From Enterobacter sp. R4-368 (GTDB lineage Bacteria > Pseudomonadota > Gammaproteobacteria > Enterobacterales > Enterobacteriaceae), in contig NC_021500.1 in assembly GCF_000410515.1 (NCBI RefSeq), forward strand, positions 2,480,001 through 2,544,000: 64,000 nucleotides of DNA. The letters are read 5' to 3'. Positions 47,456 through 60,638 of the stretch are shown one piece after another. The number at the start of each line of letters is the position of its first letter. Position 1 is the first letter of the stretch. The notes beneath the pieces were generated by a model. That model had not been told where the DNA came from. It made no database searches and saw nothing but the letters and a program-made list of their open reading frames with translations. Made by a program: the position numbers and the translations under genes.

Positions 47456-47473
47456 AGATGGATTGATTTAAAT

Positions 47474-47498
47474 AAAGCGCCTGCAGGCGCTTTTGTTT
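47474..47498 (+). terminator. terminator of MHYT-GGDEF-EAL gene
   Basis: AAAGCGCC and GGCGCTTT enclose TGCA and are followed by TGTTTT, 19 bases after the stop. Confidence 0.88.
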
Positions 47499-47783
47499 TA
47501 CCAAAGCCGTAAACTAGATTATTCTTATAAAAATAATGCTATGCACCATCCCTATTTAATCAAGCTCTTACGCATTGCAATAGAATTTTTATTTCATCCT
47601 TCATCTTTTCTGCACTATTTAACCTGCGACGTAGTTTTGTCTTCATGATTTTTACAAAGAACATAATTTGAGATTATTGCACCCGGGAATTTGCGCATGC
47701 CAATGGTAAAATATGCTTTATCGATTCTGGACAGATATCGTAATTATTGATATCGGGGATCGTGATTATTTCGAGGTAATATT
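47499..47783 (+). promoter_or_regulatory. yhdV upstream region
   Basis: This AT-rich gap carries no gene. TAAAAT near 47708 is a possible -10 box, and GATATC occurs twice within 21 bases just before the yhdV ribosome site; neither is convincing alone. Confidence 0.3.
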
Positions 47784-48005
47784 ATGAAAAAATTCATTTC
47801 CGTGGCATTACTGGCGACCTTCCTGGCAGGCTGTGCCCACGATTCTCCTTGTGTTCCGGTGTACGATGATCAAGGTCGTCTGGTACATACCAATACCTGT
47901 ATGAAAGGCACAACTCAAGATAACTGGGAAACTGCCGGCGCAATTGCTGGCGGCGCAGCGGCGATTGCCGGTCTGACGCTCGGTATCGTAGCGCTGACGA
48001 AATAG
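47784..48005 (+). CDS. yhdV: Lipoprotein YhdV
   Basis: YhdV, 73 residues, is a small lipoprotein with the lipobox LAGC (Cys17). The C-terminal third is a glycine/alanine-rich hydrophobic stretch (AIAGGAAAIAGLTLGIVAL). It matches E. coli YhdV closely; function unknown. A terminator follows. Confidence 0.92.
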   Translation: MKKFISVALLATFLAGCAHDSPCVPVYDDQGRLVHTNTCMKGTTQDNWETAGAIAGGAAAIAGLTLGIVALTK

Positions 48006-48025
48006 TTTAAAAGGCCAAAAGTTAT

Positions 48026-48050
48026 AAAAAGCGCGGTTCGCCGCGCTTTT
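48026..48050 (+). terminator. yhdV terminator
   Basis: AAAAAGCGCGG, a TTCG loop and CCGCGCTTTT form a perfect stem-loop with T-tract. Confidence 0.93.
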
Positions 48051-48311
48051 GCTTTATTAAGGTGCAGTTAATTTTGCATAAGTAAATTTTCAGCCCTATA
48101 AGCAAGCAGTAATAAAAAAATAAGTACAGATTTCCTTTTATCTGCCCCTACTGTTTTTCACTTTTTCCTCTTTTTCTCTATTTTTGCGTGACCCATTTCA
48201 CAAAGCGATGCCAATCAAGATATTGCTTATATTCACGCAGGAAACTTGTCTGTTAATTCCCTCTTAACGGCGCTCTCTTTTTGCTCTGTTTTGTGGCGTA
48301 GGTTGTATTTT

Positions 48312-48328
48312 TGCACCACAACGGGGCA
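48312..48328 (+). promoter_or_regulatory. NtrC-like enhancer site upstream of yhdW
   Basis: TGCACCACAACGGGGCA matches TGCACCA-N3-TGGTGCA in the whole left half and five of seven right-half bases. It is about 75 to 90 bases before the sigma-54 promoter, a normal enhancer distance. Confidence 0.6.
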
Positions 48329-48400
48329 ATGGTTTTATTTTTTCCTGTCTACACTCTCAATATTGCGCCTGTGCTAGCCAAATAACGGCACGCGCAAAAC

Positions 48401-48416
48401 TGGCACTACCTTTGCT
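48401..48416 (+). promoter_or_regulatory. sigma-54 promoter of yhdWXYZ
   Basis: TGGCAC, 5 bases and TTGCT match the sigma-54 (RpoN) consensus TGGCAC-N5-TTGCW exactly. Transcription should start near 48427 and leave a leader of about 80 bases, which holds a small GGCGTT/AACGCC hairpin (48451-48467). In E. coli this transporter operon belongs to the NtrC regulon. Confidence 0.85.
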
Positions 48417-48505
48417 TTAAAGAGTATGGCCATCGCCACAGACAGGTTCAGGCGTTTCCCGAACGCCTTATATAACGATAAATTTTTCGCCACACAGGAT
48501 GCATT

Positions 48506-49531
48506 ATGAAAAAGATGATGATCGCCAGCCTGGCCGCTGCCGGTGTACTGTTTGCTGTCGCAAATCAGGCACATGCAGGCGCAACGCTGGATGCCGTTAA
48601 AAAGAAAGGTTTCGTACAATGCGGTATCAGCGACGGTCTGCCTGGCTTTTCCTACGCGGATGCGAGCGGTAAATTCACCGGTATCGACGTGGACGTTTGC
48701 CGCGGCGTTGCCGCCGCCGTATTCGGTGACGACACGAAAGTAAAATATACCCCGCTGACGGCCAAAGAGCGTTTTACCGCTCTGCAATCTGGCGAAGTGG
48801 ATATGCTCTCCCGTAATACCACCTGGACCTCTTCCCGCGATGGCGGCATGGGCCTGTCATTCACTGGCGTAACCTATTACGACGGTATCGGCTTCCTGAC
48901 CCACAACAAAGCAGGCCTGAAAAGCGCTAAAGAGCTGGACGGCGCAACCGTTTGTATTCAGGCGGGTACCGATACTGAACTGAACGTGGCGGATTATTTT
49001 AAATCCAACAAAATGAAATATACTCCGGTGACCTTCGACCGTTCCGATGAATCCGCGAAAGCGCTGGAATCAGGCCGTTGCGATACACTCGCTTCCGACC
49101 AGTCTCAGCTGTATGCATTGCGTATCAAACTGAGCAACCCGGCAGAGTGGATCGTATTGCCGGAAGTGATCTCGAAAGAGCCGCTGGGGCCGGTGGTTCG
49201 CCGTGGTGATGATGACTGGTTCTCGATTGTTCGCTGGACGCTGTTCGCCATGCTGAACGCAGAAGAGATGGGTGTTAACTCGAAAAACGTCGATGAGAAA
49301 GCCGCTAACCCAGCAACGCCGGATATGGCACACCTGTTAGGTAAAGAAGGTGACTTCGGTAAAGACCTGAAGCTGGATAACAAGTGGGCTTACAACATCA
49401 TTAAGAAAGTCGGTAACTATTCAGAAATCTTTGAACGTAACGTCGGTTCTGAAAGCCCGCTGAAAATCAAACGCGGCCAGAACAACCTCTGGAACAACGG
49501 CGGTATTCAATACGCTCCGCCAGTGCGCTAA
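48506..49531 (+). CDS. yhdW: Amino-acid ABC transporter substrate-binding protein YhdW
   Basis: YhdW, 341 residues, is a periplasmic solute-binding protein of the general L-amino-acid (AapJ-like) family. A signal peptide ends near residue 23 (QAHAGATLD). It has FVQCGISDGLPGFSYAD and GIDVDVCRGVAAAV of the family. Unlike E. coli K-12, where yhdW is often listed as defective, the frame here is full and begins a four-gene operon. Confidence 0.94.
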   Translation: MKKMMIASLAAAGVLFAVANQAHAGATLDAVKKKGFVQCGISDGLPGFSYADASGKFTGIDVDVCRGVAAAVFGDDTKVKYTPLTAKERFTALQSGEVDMLSRNTTWTSSRDGGMGLSFTGVTYYDGIGFLTHNKAGLKSAKELDGATVCIQAGTDTELNVADYFKSNKMKYTPVTFDRSDESAKALESGRCDTLASDQSQLYALRIKLSNPAEWIVLPEVISKEPLGPVVRRGDDDWFSIVRWTLFAMLNAEEMGVNSKNVDEKAANPATPDMAHLLGKEGDFGKDLKLDNKWAYNIIKKVGNYSEIFERNVGSESPLKIKRGQNNLWNNGGIQYAPPVR

Positions 49532-49603
49532 TACGTAAGTGCTGTAACGGGCGCTACGCTTGCGTGGCGCCCAGCCCAGAGTCAAGGTTACTGAGGTTTT
49601 CCT

Positions 49604-50785
49604 ATGTCCCATCGCCGCCCAACCGTGAAAGGCGCTATCTCCCTTTCTAACCCTGCGGTTCGCGCCTGGCTGTTTCAAATCCTTGCGATTATCGCCGTGG
49701 TCGTTGTCGCCATTTATTTGATACACAACACCGTTACTAATCTGAATAACCGCGGCATTACCTCCGGCTTTGCCTTTCTGGATCGCGCAGCCGGATTTGG
49801 TATTGTTCAGCATCTTATTGATTATGAACAAGGTGACACCTACGGCCGTGTATTTCTTGTAGGCTTACTTAACACGCTGCTGGTTTCCGCGCTGTGCATT
49901 GTGTTCGCTTCGTTTCTCGGTTTTTTCCTCGGCCTCGCTCGTCTGTCTGAAAACTGGCTACTGCGGAAGCTATCGACCATCTATATCGAAACGTTCCGTA
50001 ATATCCCGCCGCTGTTGCAGATCTTTTTCTGGTACTTCGCGGTGCTGCGTAACCTACCCGGCCCGCGCCAGGCGGTCAACGCAATGGAGCTGGTGTTTCT
50101 GAGCAACCGGGGCCTGTATATACCCTCCCCACAAATGGGCGAGGGCATGCTGGCGTTCGTGGGCGCGATAATCCTGGCGGTGGCTATCTCCGTCGGTCTG
50201 TTTCGCTTTAATAAAATGCATCAAATCAAAACCGGGCAGCTACGCCGTACATGGCCTGCCGCGCTGGGGTTGATTATTCTGCTGCCGCTGGTAGCGCACT
50301 GGGTGTTTGGCGCAGCGCTGCACTGGGACGTTCCGCATCTGCGCGGCTTCAACTTCCAGGGCGGTATGGTGCTGATCCCGGAACTCGCCGCGCTTACCAT
50401 TGCGCTGTCGGTCTACACTTCCGCGTTTATCGCTGAGATTATTCGTTCAGGTATTCAGTCAGTGCCCTATGGGCAGCACGAAGCGGCACGTTCTCTCGGC
50501 TTGCCTAATCCGGTCACGCTGCGGCAGGTGATTATTCCGCAGGCGCTGCGCGTGATTATCCCTCCGCTGACCAGCCAGTATCTGAATATCGCCAAAAACT
50601 CCTCGCTGGCAGCGGCAATTGGTTATCCGGATATGGTGTCGCTGTTTGCCGGAACGGTGCTGAATCAGACCGGCCAGGCGATTGAAACTATCGCTATTAC
50701 CATGTCGGTTTACTTGCTCATCAGCCTGTCGATTTCGTTACTGATGAACATCTATAACCGCCGCATTGCCCTGATTGAGCGCTAA
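49604..50785 (+). CDS. yhdX: Amino-acid ABC transporter permease YhdX
   Basis: YhdX, 393 residues, is an AapQ-like permease of the HisMQ family, longer than GlnP because of an inserted segment between membrane helices. About eight hydrophobic helices are visible. The EAA loop reads GQHEAARSLGLPNPVTLRQVIIPQALR-like and contacts YhdZ (core EAARSLGL). It follows yhdW by 72 bases, across a short hairpin-prone spacer. Confidence 0.95.
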   Translation: MSHRRPTVKGAISLSNPAVRAWLFQILAIIAVVVVAIYLIHNTVTNLNNRGITSGFAFLDRAAGFGIVQHLIDYEQGDTYGRVFLVGLLNTLLVSALCIVFASFLGFFLGLARLSENWLLRKLSTIYIETFRNIPPLLQIFFWYFAVLRNLPGPRQAVNAMELVFLSNRGLYIPSPQMGEGMLAFVGAIILAVAISVGLFRFNKMHQIKTGQLRRTWPAALGLIILLPLVAHWVFGAALHWDVPHLRGFNFQGGMVLIPELAALTIALSVYTSAFIAEIIRSGIQSVPYGQHEAARSLGLPNPVTLRQVIIPQALRVIIPPLTSQYLNIAKNSSLAAAIGYPDMVSLFAGTVLNQTGQAIETIAITMSVYLLISLSISLLMNIYNRRIALIER

Positions 50786-50791
50786 GGAACC

Positions 50792-51898
50792 TTGATGACA
50801 AAAGCAATTCTGTCTCCCTCCACGCGCCAGACACCTGCAGGAAGCAATGGCGCGATAGTGTGGGTACGAAAAAATCTGTTCTCCAGTTGGTCAAACTCGC
50901 TGCTGACGCTGCTGTGTCTGTGGTTAATGTGGGAGTTGATTCCCCCTTTGCTGGACTGGGCGCTGTTTCAGGCGAACTGGTTTGGTTCGACACGTGCCGA
51001 TTGTACGAAAGCAGGCGCATGCTGGGTGTTTATCCACGAGCGTTTTGGCCAGTTTATGTATGGCCTCTACCCGCATGATCAACGCTGGCGTATTAATGTG
51101 GCGCTGCTCGTTGGCCTGCTCTCTATCGCACCGATGTTCTGGAAGGCGCTGCCGCGTCGCGGGCGTTATATCGCTTGCTGGGCGGTAATTTATCCGCTTG
51201 TCGTGTGGTGGTTGTTGTTTGGCGGATTTCTGGGGCTGGAACGGGTTGAAACCCGCCAGTGGGGCGGTCTGACCCTGACATTGATCATCGCCTCTGTTGG
51301 TATTGCTGGCGCACTGCCACTGGGGATTTTGCTGGCGTTGGGACGCCGTTCGAAAATGCCGGTGGTTCGCGTGTTATCGGTCATTTTCATTGAGTTCTGG
51401 CGCGGCGTTCCCTTAATTACCGTGCTGTTTATGTCCTCGGTGATGCTGCCGCTGTTTATGTCGGAAGGTACCAGTATCGATAAACTGATCCGTGCGCTGG
51501 TCGGTGTGATCTTGTTTCAGTCCGCTTATGTGGCAGAGGTGGTGCGTGGCGGCTTGCAGGCGCTGCCGAAGGGGCAATATGAAGCGGCGGAATCTCTGGC
51601 ACTGGGATACTGGAAAACGCAAGGGCTGGTGATCTTACCGCAGGCGCTGAAGCTGGTGATCCCGGGGCTTGTGAACACCATCATTGCTCTGTTCAAAGAT
51701 ACGAGTCTGGTGATCATCATCGGCTTGTTTGATCTGTTCAGCAGCGTACAGCAAGCCACGGTCGATCCTGCATGGCTTGGGATGTCCACCGAAGGCTATG
51801 TTTTTGCTGCCTTAGTTTATTGGGTTTTCTGTTTTAGCATGTCGCGCTACAGCCAACATCTGGAGAAGCGCTTTAACACCGGGCGTACACCGCACTGA
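50792..51898 (+). CDS. yhdY: Amino-acid ABC transporter permease YhdY
   Basis: YhdY, 368 residues, is the AapM-like second permease, pairing with YhdX. Its EAA loop core is [15 protein letters not shown] and it has about eight membrane helices. It follows yhdX after 6 bases with an AAGGAA ribosome site. Confidence 0.95.
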   Translation: MMTKAILSPSTRQTPAGSNGAIVWVRKNLFSSWSNSLLTLLCLWLMWELIPPLLDWALFQANWFGSTRADCTKAGACWVFIHERFGQFMYGLYPHDQRWRINVALLVGLLSIAPMFWKALPRRGRYIACWAVIYPLVVWWLLFGGFLGLERVETRQWGGLTLTLIIASVGIAGALPLGILLALGRRSKMPVVRVLSVIFIEFWRGVPLITVLFMSSVMLPLFMSEGTSIDKLIRALVGVILFQSAYVAEVVRGGLQALPKGQYEAAESLALGYWKTQGLVILPQALKLVIPGLVNTIIALFKDTSLVIIIGLFDLFSSVQQATVDPAWLGMSTEGYVFAALVYWVFCFSMSRYSQHLEKRFNTGRTPH

Positions 51899-51906
51899 GG
51901 ATCCCC

Positions 51907-52665
51907 ATGAGTAATACAACTATGCAATCTGGCGACGCGATGATTACGCTCGAAAATGTGAATAAGTGGTACGGGCAGTTCCATGTACTGAAAGACATTA
52001 ATCTCAATGTTAAACAGGGCGAGCGCATTGTGCTTTGCGGCCCGTCCGGTTCTGGAAAGTCGACAACGATCCGCTGTATTAACCATCTGGAAGAGCATCA
52101 ACAAGGGCGTATTGTCGTTGATGGCATTGAGTTAAATGAAGATATCCGCAATATCGAAAAGATCCGCCAGGAAGTGGGAATGGTGTTCCAGCACTTTAAT
52201 TTATTCCCGCATCTGACCGTCTTGCAAAACTGTACGCTGGCACCGATTTGGGTACGTAAGATGCCCAAGAAGGAGGCTGAAGCGCTGGCAATGCATTATC
52301 TTGAACGTGTGCGCATTGCCGAGCATGCGCATAAGTTTCCGGGGCAGATTTCCGGTGGACAGCAGCAACGTGTGGCGATCGCCCGTTCATTATGTATGAA
52401 GCCTAAAATCATGCTGTTCGATGAGCCAACTTCAGCGCTGGATCCGGAGATGGTAAAAGAGGTGCTGGATACCATGATTGGGCTGGCGCAGTCCGGCATG
52501 ACGATGTTGTGTGTCACCCACGAAATGGGTTTTGCGCGCACCGTTGCCGATCGCGTGATCTTTATGGATCGGGGTGAAATCGTTGAACAGGCACCGCCGG
52601 AAGAGTTCTTCGCGAACCCGAAATCAGAACGTACCCGCGCGTTTTTGTCGCAGGTTATTCATTGA
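51907..52665 (+). CDS. yhdZ: Amino-acid ABC transporter ATPase YhdZ
   Basis: YhdZ, 252 residues, is the AapP/GlnQ-like ATPase. Walker A is GPSGSGKST, the signature SGGQQQR, Walker B IMLFDEP and the switch His lies in CVTHEMG. It starts 8 bases after yhdY and ends the operon at a terminator. Confidence 0.97.
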   Translation: MSNTTMQSGDAMITLENVNKWYGQFHVLKDINLNVKQGERIVLCGPSGSGKSTTIRCINHLEEHQQGRIVVDGIELNEDIRNIEKIRQEVGMVFQHFNLFPHLTVLQNCTLAPIWVRKMPKKEAEALAMHYLERVRIAEHAHKFPGQISGGQQQRVAIARSLCMKPKIMLFDEPTSALDPEMVKEVLDTMIGLAQSGMTMLCVTHEMGFARTVADRVIFMDRGEIVEQAPPEEFFANPKSERTRAFLSQVIH

Positions 52666-52683
52666 TCTCTCCCCGATTGTTAC

Positions 52684-52710
52684 AGGCCACTCATGCGGGT
52701 GGCCTTTTTT
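52684..52710 (+). terminator. yhdWXYZ terminator
   Basis: AGGCCAC and GTGGCCT with six T flank an 8-base loop, about 20 bases after yhdZ. Confidence 0.92.
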
Positions 52711-52876
52711 ATTGCCTACGCAAAAGCGCGTCGTGCAAGTATGCTTAGCAAAAAGTTGGGGACCGGCTATCTATCTCACTGAGTTGGCCGAACGCACTTC
52801 TTACGGATTCTGGGGCACGCTAATCAATACCGCCTTACATATAGGTGGTGCTTTGCATGGTATGTACTTGCTTGTT
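52711..52876. other. unassigned region before 5S relic
   Basis: About 165 bases carry no recognised gene, RNA or mobile element. A plus-strand open frame from inside yhdZ runs through here and the 5S relic to 53062, but its peptide resembles nothing and has no start signal of its own. Confidence 0.4.
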
Positions 52877-52950
52877 TGCCCGACGTTCCTGACTCTCGCA
52901 GGGGAAACCACACTATTATTGGCGCTACGCGTTACACTTCTGAGTGAGGG
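52877..52950 (-). pseudogene. decayed 5S rRNA gene fragment
   Basis: By hand alignment this segment matches the 3' two-thirds of the two intact 5S genes at about 62 of 78 columns, with five single-base gaps in the alignment. Shared blocks include ACTCTCGCA, GGCGCTAC and CACTTCTGAGT (plus-strand sense). Similarity fades after about 52950, so the 5' part of the 5S sequence is lost. It has the same orientation as the rRNA operon but lies beyond its terminator, and it would not fold as 5S. Confidence 0.75.
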
Positions 52951-53094
52951 TGTTAGATGTCTGGCTGTTGAAGGGAAACGGCTTGATCGCTACCTCTTTG
53001 GGTCTGTGGCGCTTAAATTTATTCATGCTCAAAGTGCTACTGACCTGGTGGAAATGGTTTGAGTGCGACCATCATGTGCAAGGTTGTAAGCAGA

Positions 53095-53134
53095 AAAGCA
53101 AAAGGCCCAGTCTTTCGACTGGGCCTTTTGCTTT
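53095..53134 (-). terminator. rRNA operon terminator, T1-like
   Basis: AAAGGCCCAGTC and GACTGGGCCTTT around TTTC, extended by GCAAA/TTTGC, closely resemble the E. coli rrnB T1 terminator, including the GAAA loop on the minus strand. No separate T2 was found. Confidence 0.93.
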
Positions 53135-53139
53135 ATTTG

Positions 53140-53259
53140 ATGCCTGGCAGTTCCCTACTCTCGCATGGGGAGACCCCACACTACCATCGGCGCTACGGCG
53201 TTTCACTTCTGAGTTCGGCATGGGGTCAGGTGGGACCACCGCGCTAGTGCCGCCAGGCA
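53140..53259 (-). rRNA. rrfF: 5S ribosomal RNA, distal copy
   Basis: This 120-base 5S rRNA begins TGCCTGGCGGCACTAG and ends CTGCCAGGCAT on the minus strand. It differs from the other copy only at position 13 (C instead of G), in loop A. It lies after tRNA-Thr at the operon end, the rrnD arrangement. Confidence 0.97.
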
Positions 53260-53296
53260 AATTCTTTTCTAAGTGCCGAACTTTAACCGTTATAAC

Positions 53297-53372
53297 TGGT
53301 GCTGATACCCAGAGTCGAACTGGGGACCTCACCCTTACCAAGGGTGCGCTCTACCAACTGAGCCATATCAGC
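53297..53372 (-). tRNA. thrV: tRNA-Thr (GGT)
   Basis: This 76-base tRNA includes the encoded CCA and the anticodon GGT in CTTGGTAAG; the T-loop reads GTTCGAC. It lies between the two 5S genes as thrV does in E. coli rrnD. Confidence 0.98.
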
Positions 53373-53384
53373 ACACTAAATTTG

Positions 53385-53504
53385 ATGCCTGGCAGTTCCC
53401 TACTCTCGCATGGGGAGACCCCACACTACCATCGGCGCTACGGCGTTTCACTTCTGAGTTCGGCATGGGGTCAGGTGGGACCACCGCGCTACTGCCGCCA
53501 GGCA
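53385..53504 (-). rRNA. rrfD: 5S ribosomal RNA, proximal copy
   Basis: This 120-base 5S rRNA begins TGCCTGGCGGCAGTAG. It is 94 bases after 23S rRNA and identical to the distal copy except at position 13. Confidence 0.97.
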
Positions 53505-53598
53505 AATTCTGTTGTCAGACCGTTCTCACGCCCTGACATAATCTGTATCTCGCTGAAAATCTTCTCTGTCTCTCACGCCAAAACATCTTCGGCGTTGT

Positions 53599-56505
<2,907 letters not shown>

Positions 56506-56610
56506 TCACAACCCGAAGATGTTTCGTGAACATCCGCGTGTCGCGAAAATTTGAGAGACTCACAGAACAGTTCGCACTGTTCAGTGTTTCAATTTTCAGC
56601 TTGATCCAGA

Positions 56611-56623
56611 TTTTTAAAGAGCA
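56611..56623 (-). promoter_or_regulatory. boxA antitermination element before 23S
   Basis: TGCTCTTTAAAAA on the minus strand matches rRNA boxA, where Nus factors load to prevent termination. Confidence 0.8.
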
Positions 56624-56683
56624 AAACTTCGCAGCACACACAGAATGTGTACTCTGAAGTTTTCTTGTGCCGAACAGTAAAGA

Positions 56684-56759
56684 TGGTGGAGCTATGCGGG
56701 ATCGAACCGCAGACCTCCTGCGTGCAAAGCAGGCGCTCTCCCAGCTGAGCTATAGCCCC
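56684..56759 (-). tRNA. alaU: tRNA-Ala (TGC)
   Basis: This 76-base tRNA has GGGGCTATAGCTCAG at its 5' end, anticodon TGC in CTTTGCACG, and encoded CCA. It is the second spacer tRNA of the operon. Confidence 0.98.
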
Positions 56760-56785
56760 ATCGTAGTTAAATCCCGTATACCCGT

Positions 56786-56869
56786 AATTTTTCCTGAGAC
56801 AAGGCGTCAAATGGCGAAGCATACAACCAGTATGCGAGTCATTTTACAACGCAGTATTCAGGGAAAATT
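56786..56869 (-). repeat. long nested hairpin between tRNA-Ile and tRNA-Ala
   Basis: AATTTTTCCTGA (56786-56797) pairs with TCAGGGAAAATT (56858-56869) with one mismatch. Inside it GCGT/ACGC (56804-56807 with 56849-56852), AAATG/CATTT (56809-56813 with 56840-56844) and GCATAC/GTATGC (56819-56824 with 56830-56835) nest in order. The rod ends at the first base after tRNA-Ile. It resembles the ribosomal spacer loop described in some enterobacterial spacers. Confidence 0.7.
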
Positions 56870-56946
<77 letters not shown>

Positions 56947-57016
56947 GCAGAGATTTTTACTGCTCGTATTTCATCAGACAATCTGTGTGGACACTGCAGA
57001 GGCAGGTTCTTTAAGG

Positions 57017-58556
<1,540 letters not shown>

Positions 58557-58690
58557 AAAAGTTTGATGCTCAATGAATTAAACTTCGTAATGAATTACGT
58601 GTTCACTCGTTGAGACTTGGTATTCATTTTTCGTCTTGCGACGTTAAGAATCCATGTCACCCTGAGTGCCCACACAGATTGTCTGATAAA

Positions 58691-58703
58691 TTGTTAAAGA
58701 GCA
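58691..58703 (-). promoter_or_regulatory. boxA antitermination element in 16S leader
   Basis: TGCTCTTTAACAA on the minus strand is the leader boxA of rRNA operons, about 135 bases before 16S. Confidence 0.88.
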
Positions 58704-58741
58704 GGTGCGACGCGCTTTAGCGCTCTGTCGCGAGGTGGCGT

Positions 58742-58769
58742 ATATTACGCTTTCCTCTTTCAGAGTCAA
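58742..58769 (-). promoter_or_regulatory. rRNA promoter P2
   Basis: TTGACT (58764-58769) and TAATAT (58742-58747) are 16 bases apart on the minus strand, followed by a GC-rich discriminator. Confidence 0.88.
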
Positions 58770-58850
58770 CCCTGATTTTCAGGATTTTTTCTCTTTCGTT
58801 TTCTCGACTATCTCGTGAAGTGATTCACATTGTCGGGTCAACGGAGGCGC

Positions 58851-58878
58851 ATTATAGGGATCCCAATTTTTTGCACAA
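58851..58878 (-). promoter_or_regulatory. rRNA promoter P1 with UP element
   Basis: TTGTGC (58873-58878) and TATAAT (58851-58856) are 16 bases apart. The adjacent upstream stretch (58879-58922) is A/T-rich like an UP element, and Fis sites are expected beyond. It closely resembles E. coli rrn P1. Confidence 0.9.
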
Positions 58879-59031
58879 GTCTTTTTGCGATCTTTTTTTC
58901 TGACTGCTGTTTTTTCATTCTTTTCGCTGCGATCCCGTACGATCTGCTCAAATAATGGTACGTAAAAGGGTTGCAGAAGGCCTTTCTTGCGATCAAAGTC
59001 ATTATCCCGGCCTGTTTATGATGAGGTAATT

Positions 59032-59586
59032 ATGTCTACCGTTTTACGCCCTTATAAGGATCTGCGGCCCCAATTAGGCCAGCGGGTAATGATTGATGCC
59101 ACCAGCGTGGTGATTGGTGACGTCAGAATTGCTGATGATGTGGGCATTTGGCCATTAGTCGTGATTCGTGGTGATGTGAATTATGTTGAGATTGGCGCGC
59201 GCAGCAACATTCAGGACGGTAGCGTTCTCCATGTTACGCACAAATCTTCTTATAATCCTGAAGGCGATCCGCTGCTCATTGGCGAAGATGTTACTGTTGG
59301 GCATAAGGTAATGTTGCACGGCTGCGTTATCGGCAATCGTGTACTCGTTGGCATGGGATCGATCTTACTCGACGGTGCTGTTGTCGAAGATGATGTGATG
59401 ATCGGCGCAGGAAGCCTGGTTCCCCAAAATAAACGTCTGGAAAGTGGCTACCTTTATCTGGGCAGCCCGGTAAAACAGATCCGCCCCCTGACGGAAGCGG
59501 AGCTTGAAGGGTTGAAATACTCAGCCGGGAATTACGTGAAATGGAAAGATGAATATCTGGATCAAGGTAACCAGACAATCCCCTGA
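59032..59586 (+). CDS. yrdA: YrdA, gamma-carbonic-anhydrase-like protein
   Basis: YrdA, 184 residues, is a left-handed beta-helix hexapeptide protein of the gamma-carbonic anhydrase family. Likely metal histidines lie in VLHVTHKSS and GHKVMLHGC. Physiological activity is not established. GAGGT sets the start at 59032; a longer frame upstream is rejected. It is divergent from the rRNA promoters, and its last 25 bases overlap the end of convergent yrdB. Confidence 0.94.
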   Translation: MSTVLRPYKDLRPQLGQRVMIDATSVVIGDVRIADDVGIWPLVVIRGDVNYVEIGARSNIQDGSVLHVTHKSSYNPEGDPLLIGEDVTVGHKVMLHGCVIGNRVLVGMGSILLDGAVVEDDVMIGAGSLVPQNKRLESGYLYLGSPVKQIRPLTEAELEGLKYSAGNYVKWKDEYLDQGNQTIP

Positions 59587-59819
59587 TCATCCTCTTCTTG
59601 CTGGCGGATCAACTGTTCCGCCTCCTCTTCCAGATCCCAACGATGTTCACGAAATACCGCCAGGTAGTGTTCTGGTGTTTTGCCACCAAAGCGCTTTGCT
59701 AGCGTCTCTCCTTTTACGGCGCAAGTAATTTGCATACCATTGACCAACGCAGGAAAACAGACAGCACCAGCCGCGTCATCCCACCCTTCGCGATCCGGAA
59801 ACTGAATGGCCTGATTCAT
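59562..59819 (-). CDS. yrdB: YrdB, DUF1488 protein
   Basis: YrdB, 85 residues, is a small conserved acidic protein of unknown function (DUF1488) with [26 protein letters not shown] N-terminus (core [14 protein letters not shown]). Its start overlaps the aroE stop by 4 bases, so it is translated with aroE, and its end overlaps convergent yrdA. Confidence 0.92.
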   Translation of the reverse strand: MNQAIQFPDREGWDDAAGAVCFPALVNGMQITCAVKGETLAKRFGGKTPEHYLAVFREHRWDLEEEAEQLIRQQEEDDQGIVWLP

Positions 59820-60634
59820 TTTGCCAGTTCCTGTTTCAACAGAGTGATTACCGGTTCAACGTCCGGCAATACACCATGCCATAGCAGCACCGCATGCGCA
59901 GCCTGCCCGACCAGCATGCCTAAACCATCCGCACATTTTTTCGCACCTGAATTTTCACACCAACTCAGAAATGGCGTCGATCCTTTCAGATAGAACATGT
60001 CATAGCAATAAAGCTCGGGATGGATAAGCGCATTCGGTAACGCGGGGATCTCCCCACCAATACCACTGGAAGTCGCGTTAATGATCAAATCGAATTCATG
60101 GCTCGCTAAATTATCCATAGCAACAGCATCAATGCTACCGGTGTGTGCAAAGAGCTTAGCCAGCGTTTGCGCCTTAGAAAAAGTACGGTTGGTAACAGTC
60201 ACGGCGCAATCCAGAGACAATAAAGGAAGAATGACGCCGCGCGCTGCCCCACCCGCCCCGATAAGCAGAATACGAAACCCCGGGCGAATAAAAGAGAGGC
60301 GTTCGAGATCGCTCAACAAGCCAATCCCATCCGTGTTATCGCCCAGTAACCGACCATCTTCAAGGCGTTTAAGCGTGTTTACCGCCCCAGCCATCGCGGC
60401 ACGTTCTGTGAGTTCATTCGCGCGAGCAAATGCTTCCTCTTTAAAAGGCACGGTAACATTCGCGCCTTTTCCACCAGCAGTAAAAAAAGCATCCAGCGTC
60501 TGCACAAAGCCATCTACCGGTGCCAGAACCCGACCATAAGAATGTTCAATACCCAGTTGTCGGGCAAATTGCTGATGAATAAACGGAGACTTGCTGTGCG
60601 CAATAGGATTGCCAAAGACGGCATAGGATTCCAT
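59816..60634 (-). CDS. aroE: Shikimate dehydrogenase
   Basis: AroE, 272 residues, reduces 3-dehydroshikimate with NADPH in the shikimate pathway. [13 protein letters not shown] binds substrate; the catalytic Lys is in [20 protein letters not shown] binds NADP. The start MESYAVFGN matches E. coli; a 68-codon upstream extension overlaps tsaC and is rejected. It works downstream of AroQ, also in this window. Confidence 0.97.
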   Translation of the reverse strand: MESYAVFGNPIAHSKSPFIHQQFARQLGIEHSYGRVLAPVDGFVQTLDAFFTAGGKGANVTVPFKEEAFARANELTERAAMAGAVNTLKRLEDGRLLGDNTDGIGLLSDLERLSFIRPGFRILLIGAGGAARGVILPLLSLDCAVTVTNRTFSKAQTLAKLFAHTGSIDAVAMDNLASHEFDLIINATSSGIGGEIPALPNALIHPELYCYDMFYLKGSTPFLSWCENSGAKKCADGLGMLVGQAAHAVLLWHGVLPDVEPVITLLKQELAK

Positions 60635-60638
60635 ACAG

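Noticed and set aside
52775..52830. tRNA-like stretch with TGAGTTGGCCGAACGCA
   Set aside because: The D-arm-like core has no matching acceptor or T-arm, so it does not fold as a tRNA.
52574..53062. Open frame of 162 codons on the plus strand from inside yhdZ across the 5S relic
   Set aside because: It starts within yhdZ in another frame, crosses the operon terminator and the 5S relic, and its peptide resembles no protein.
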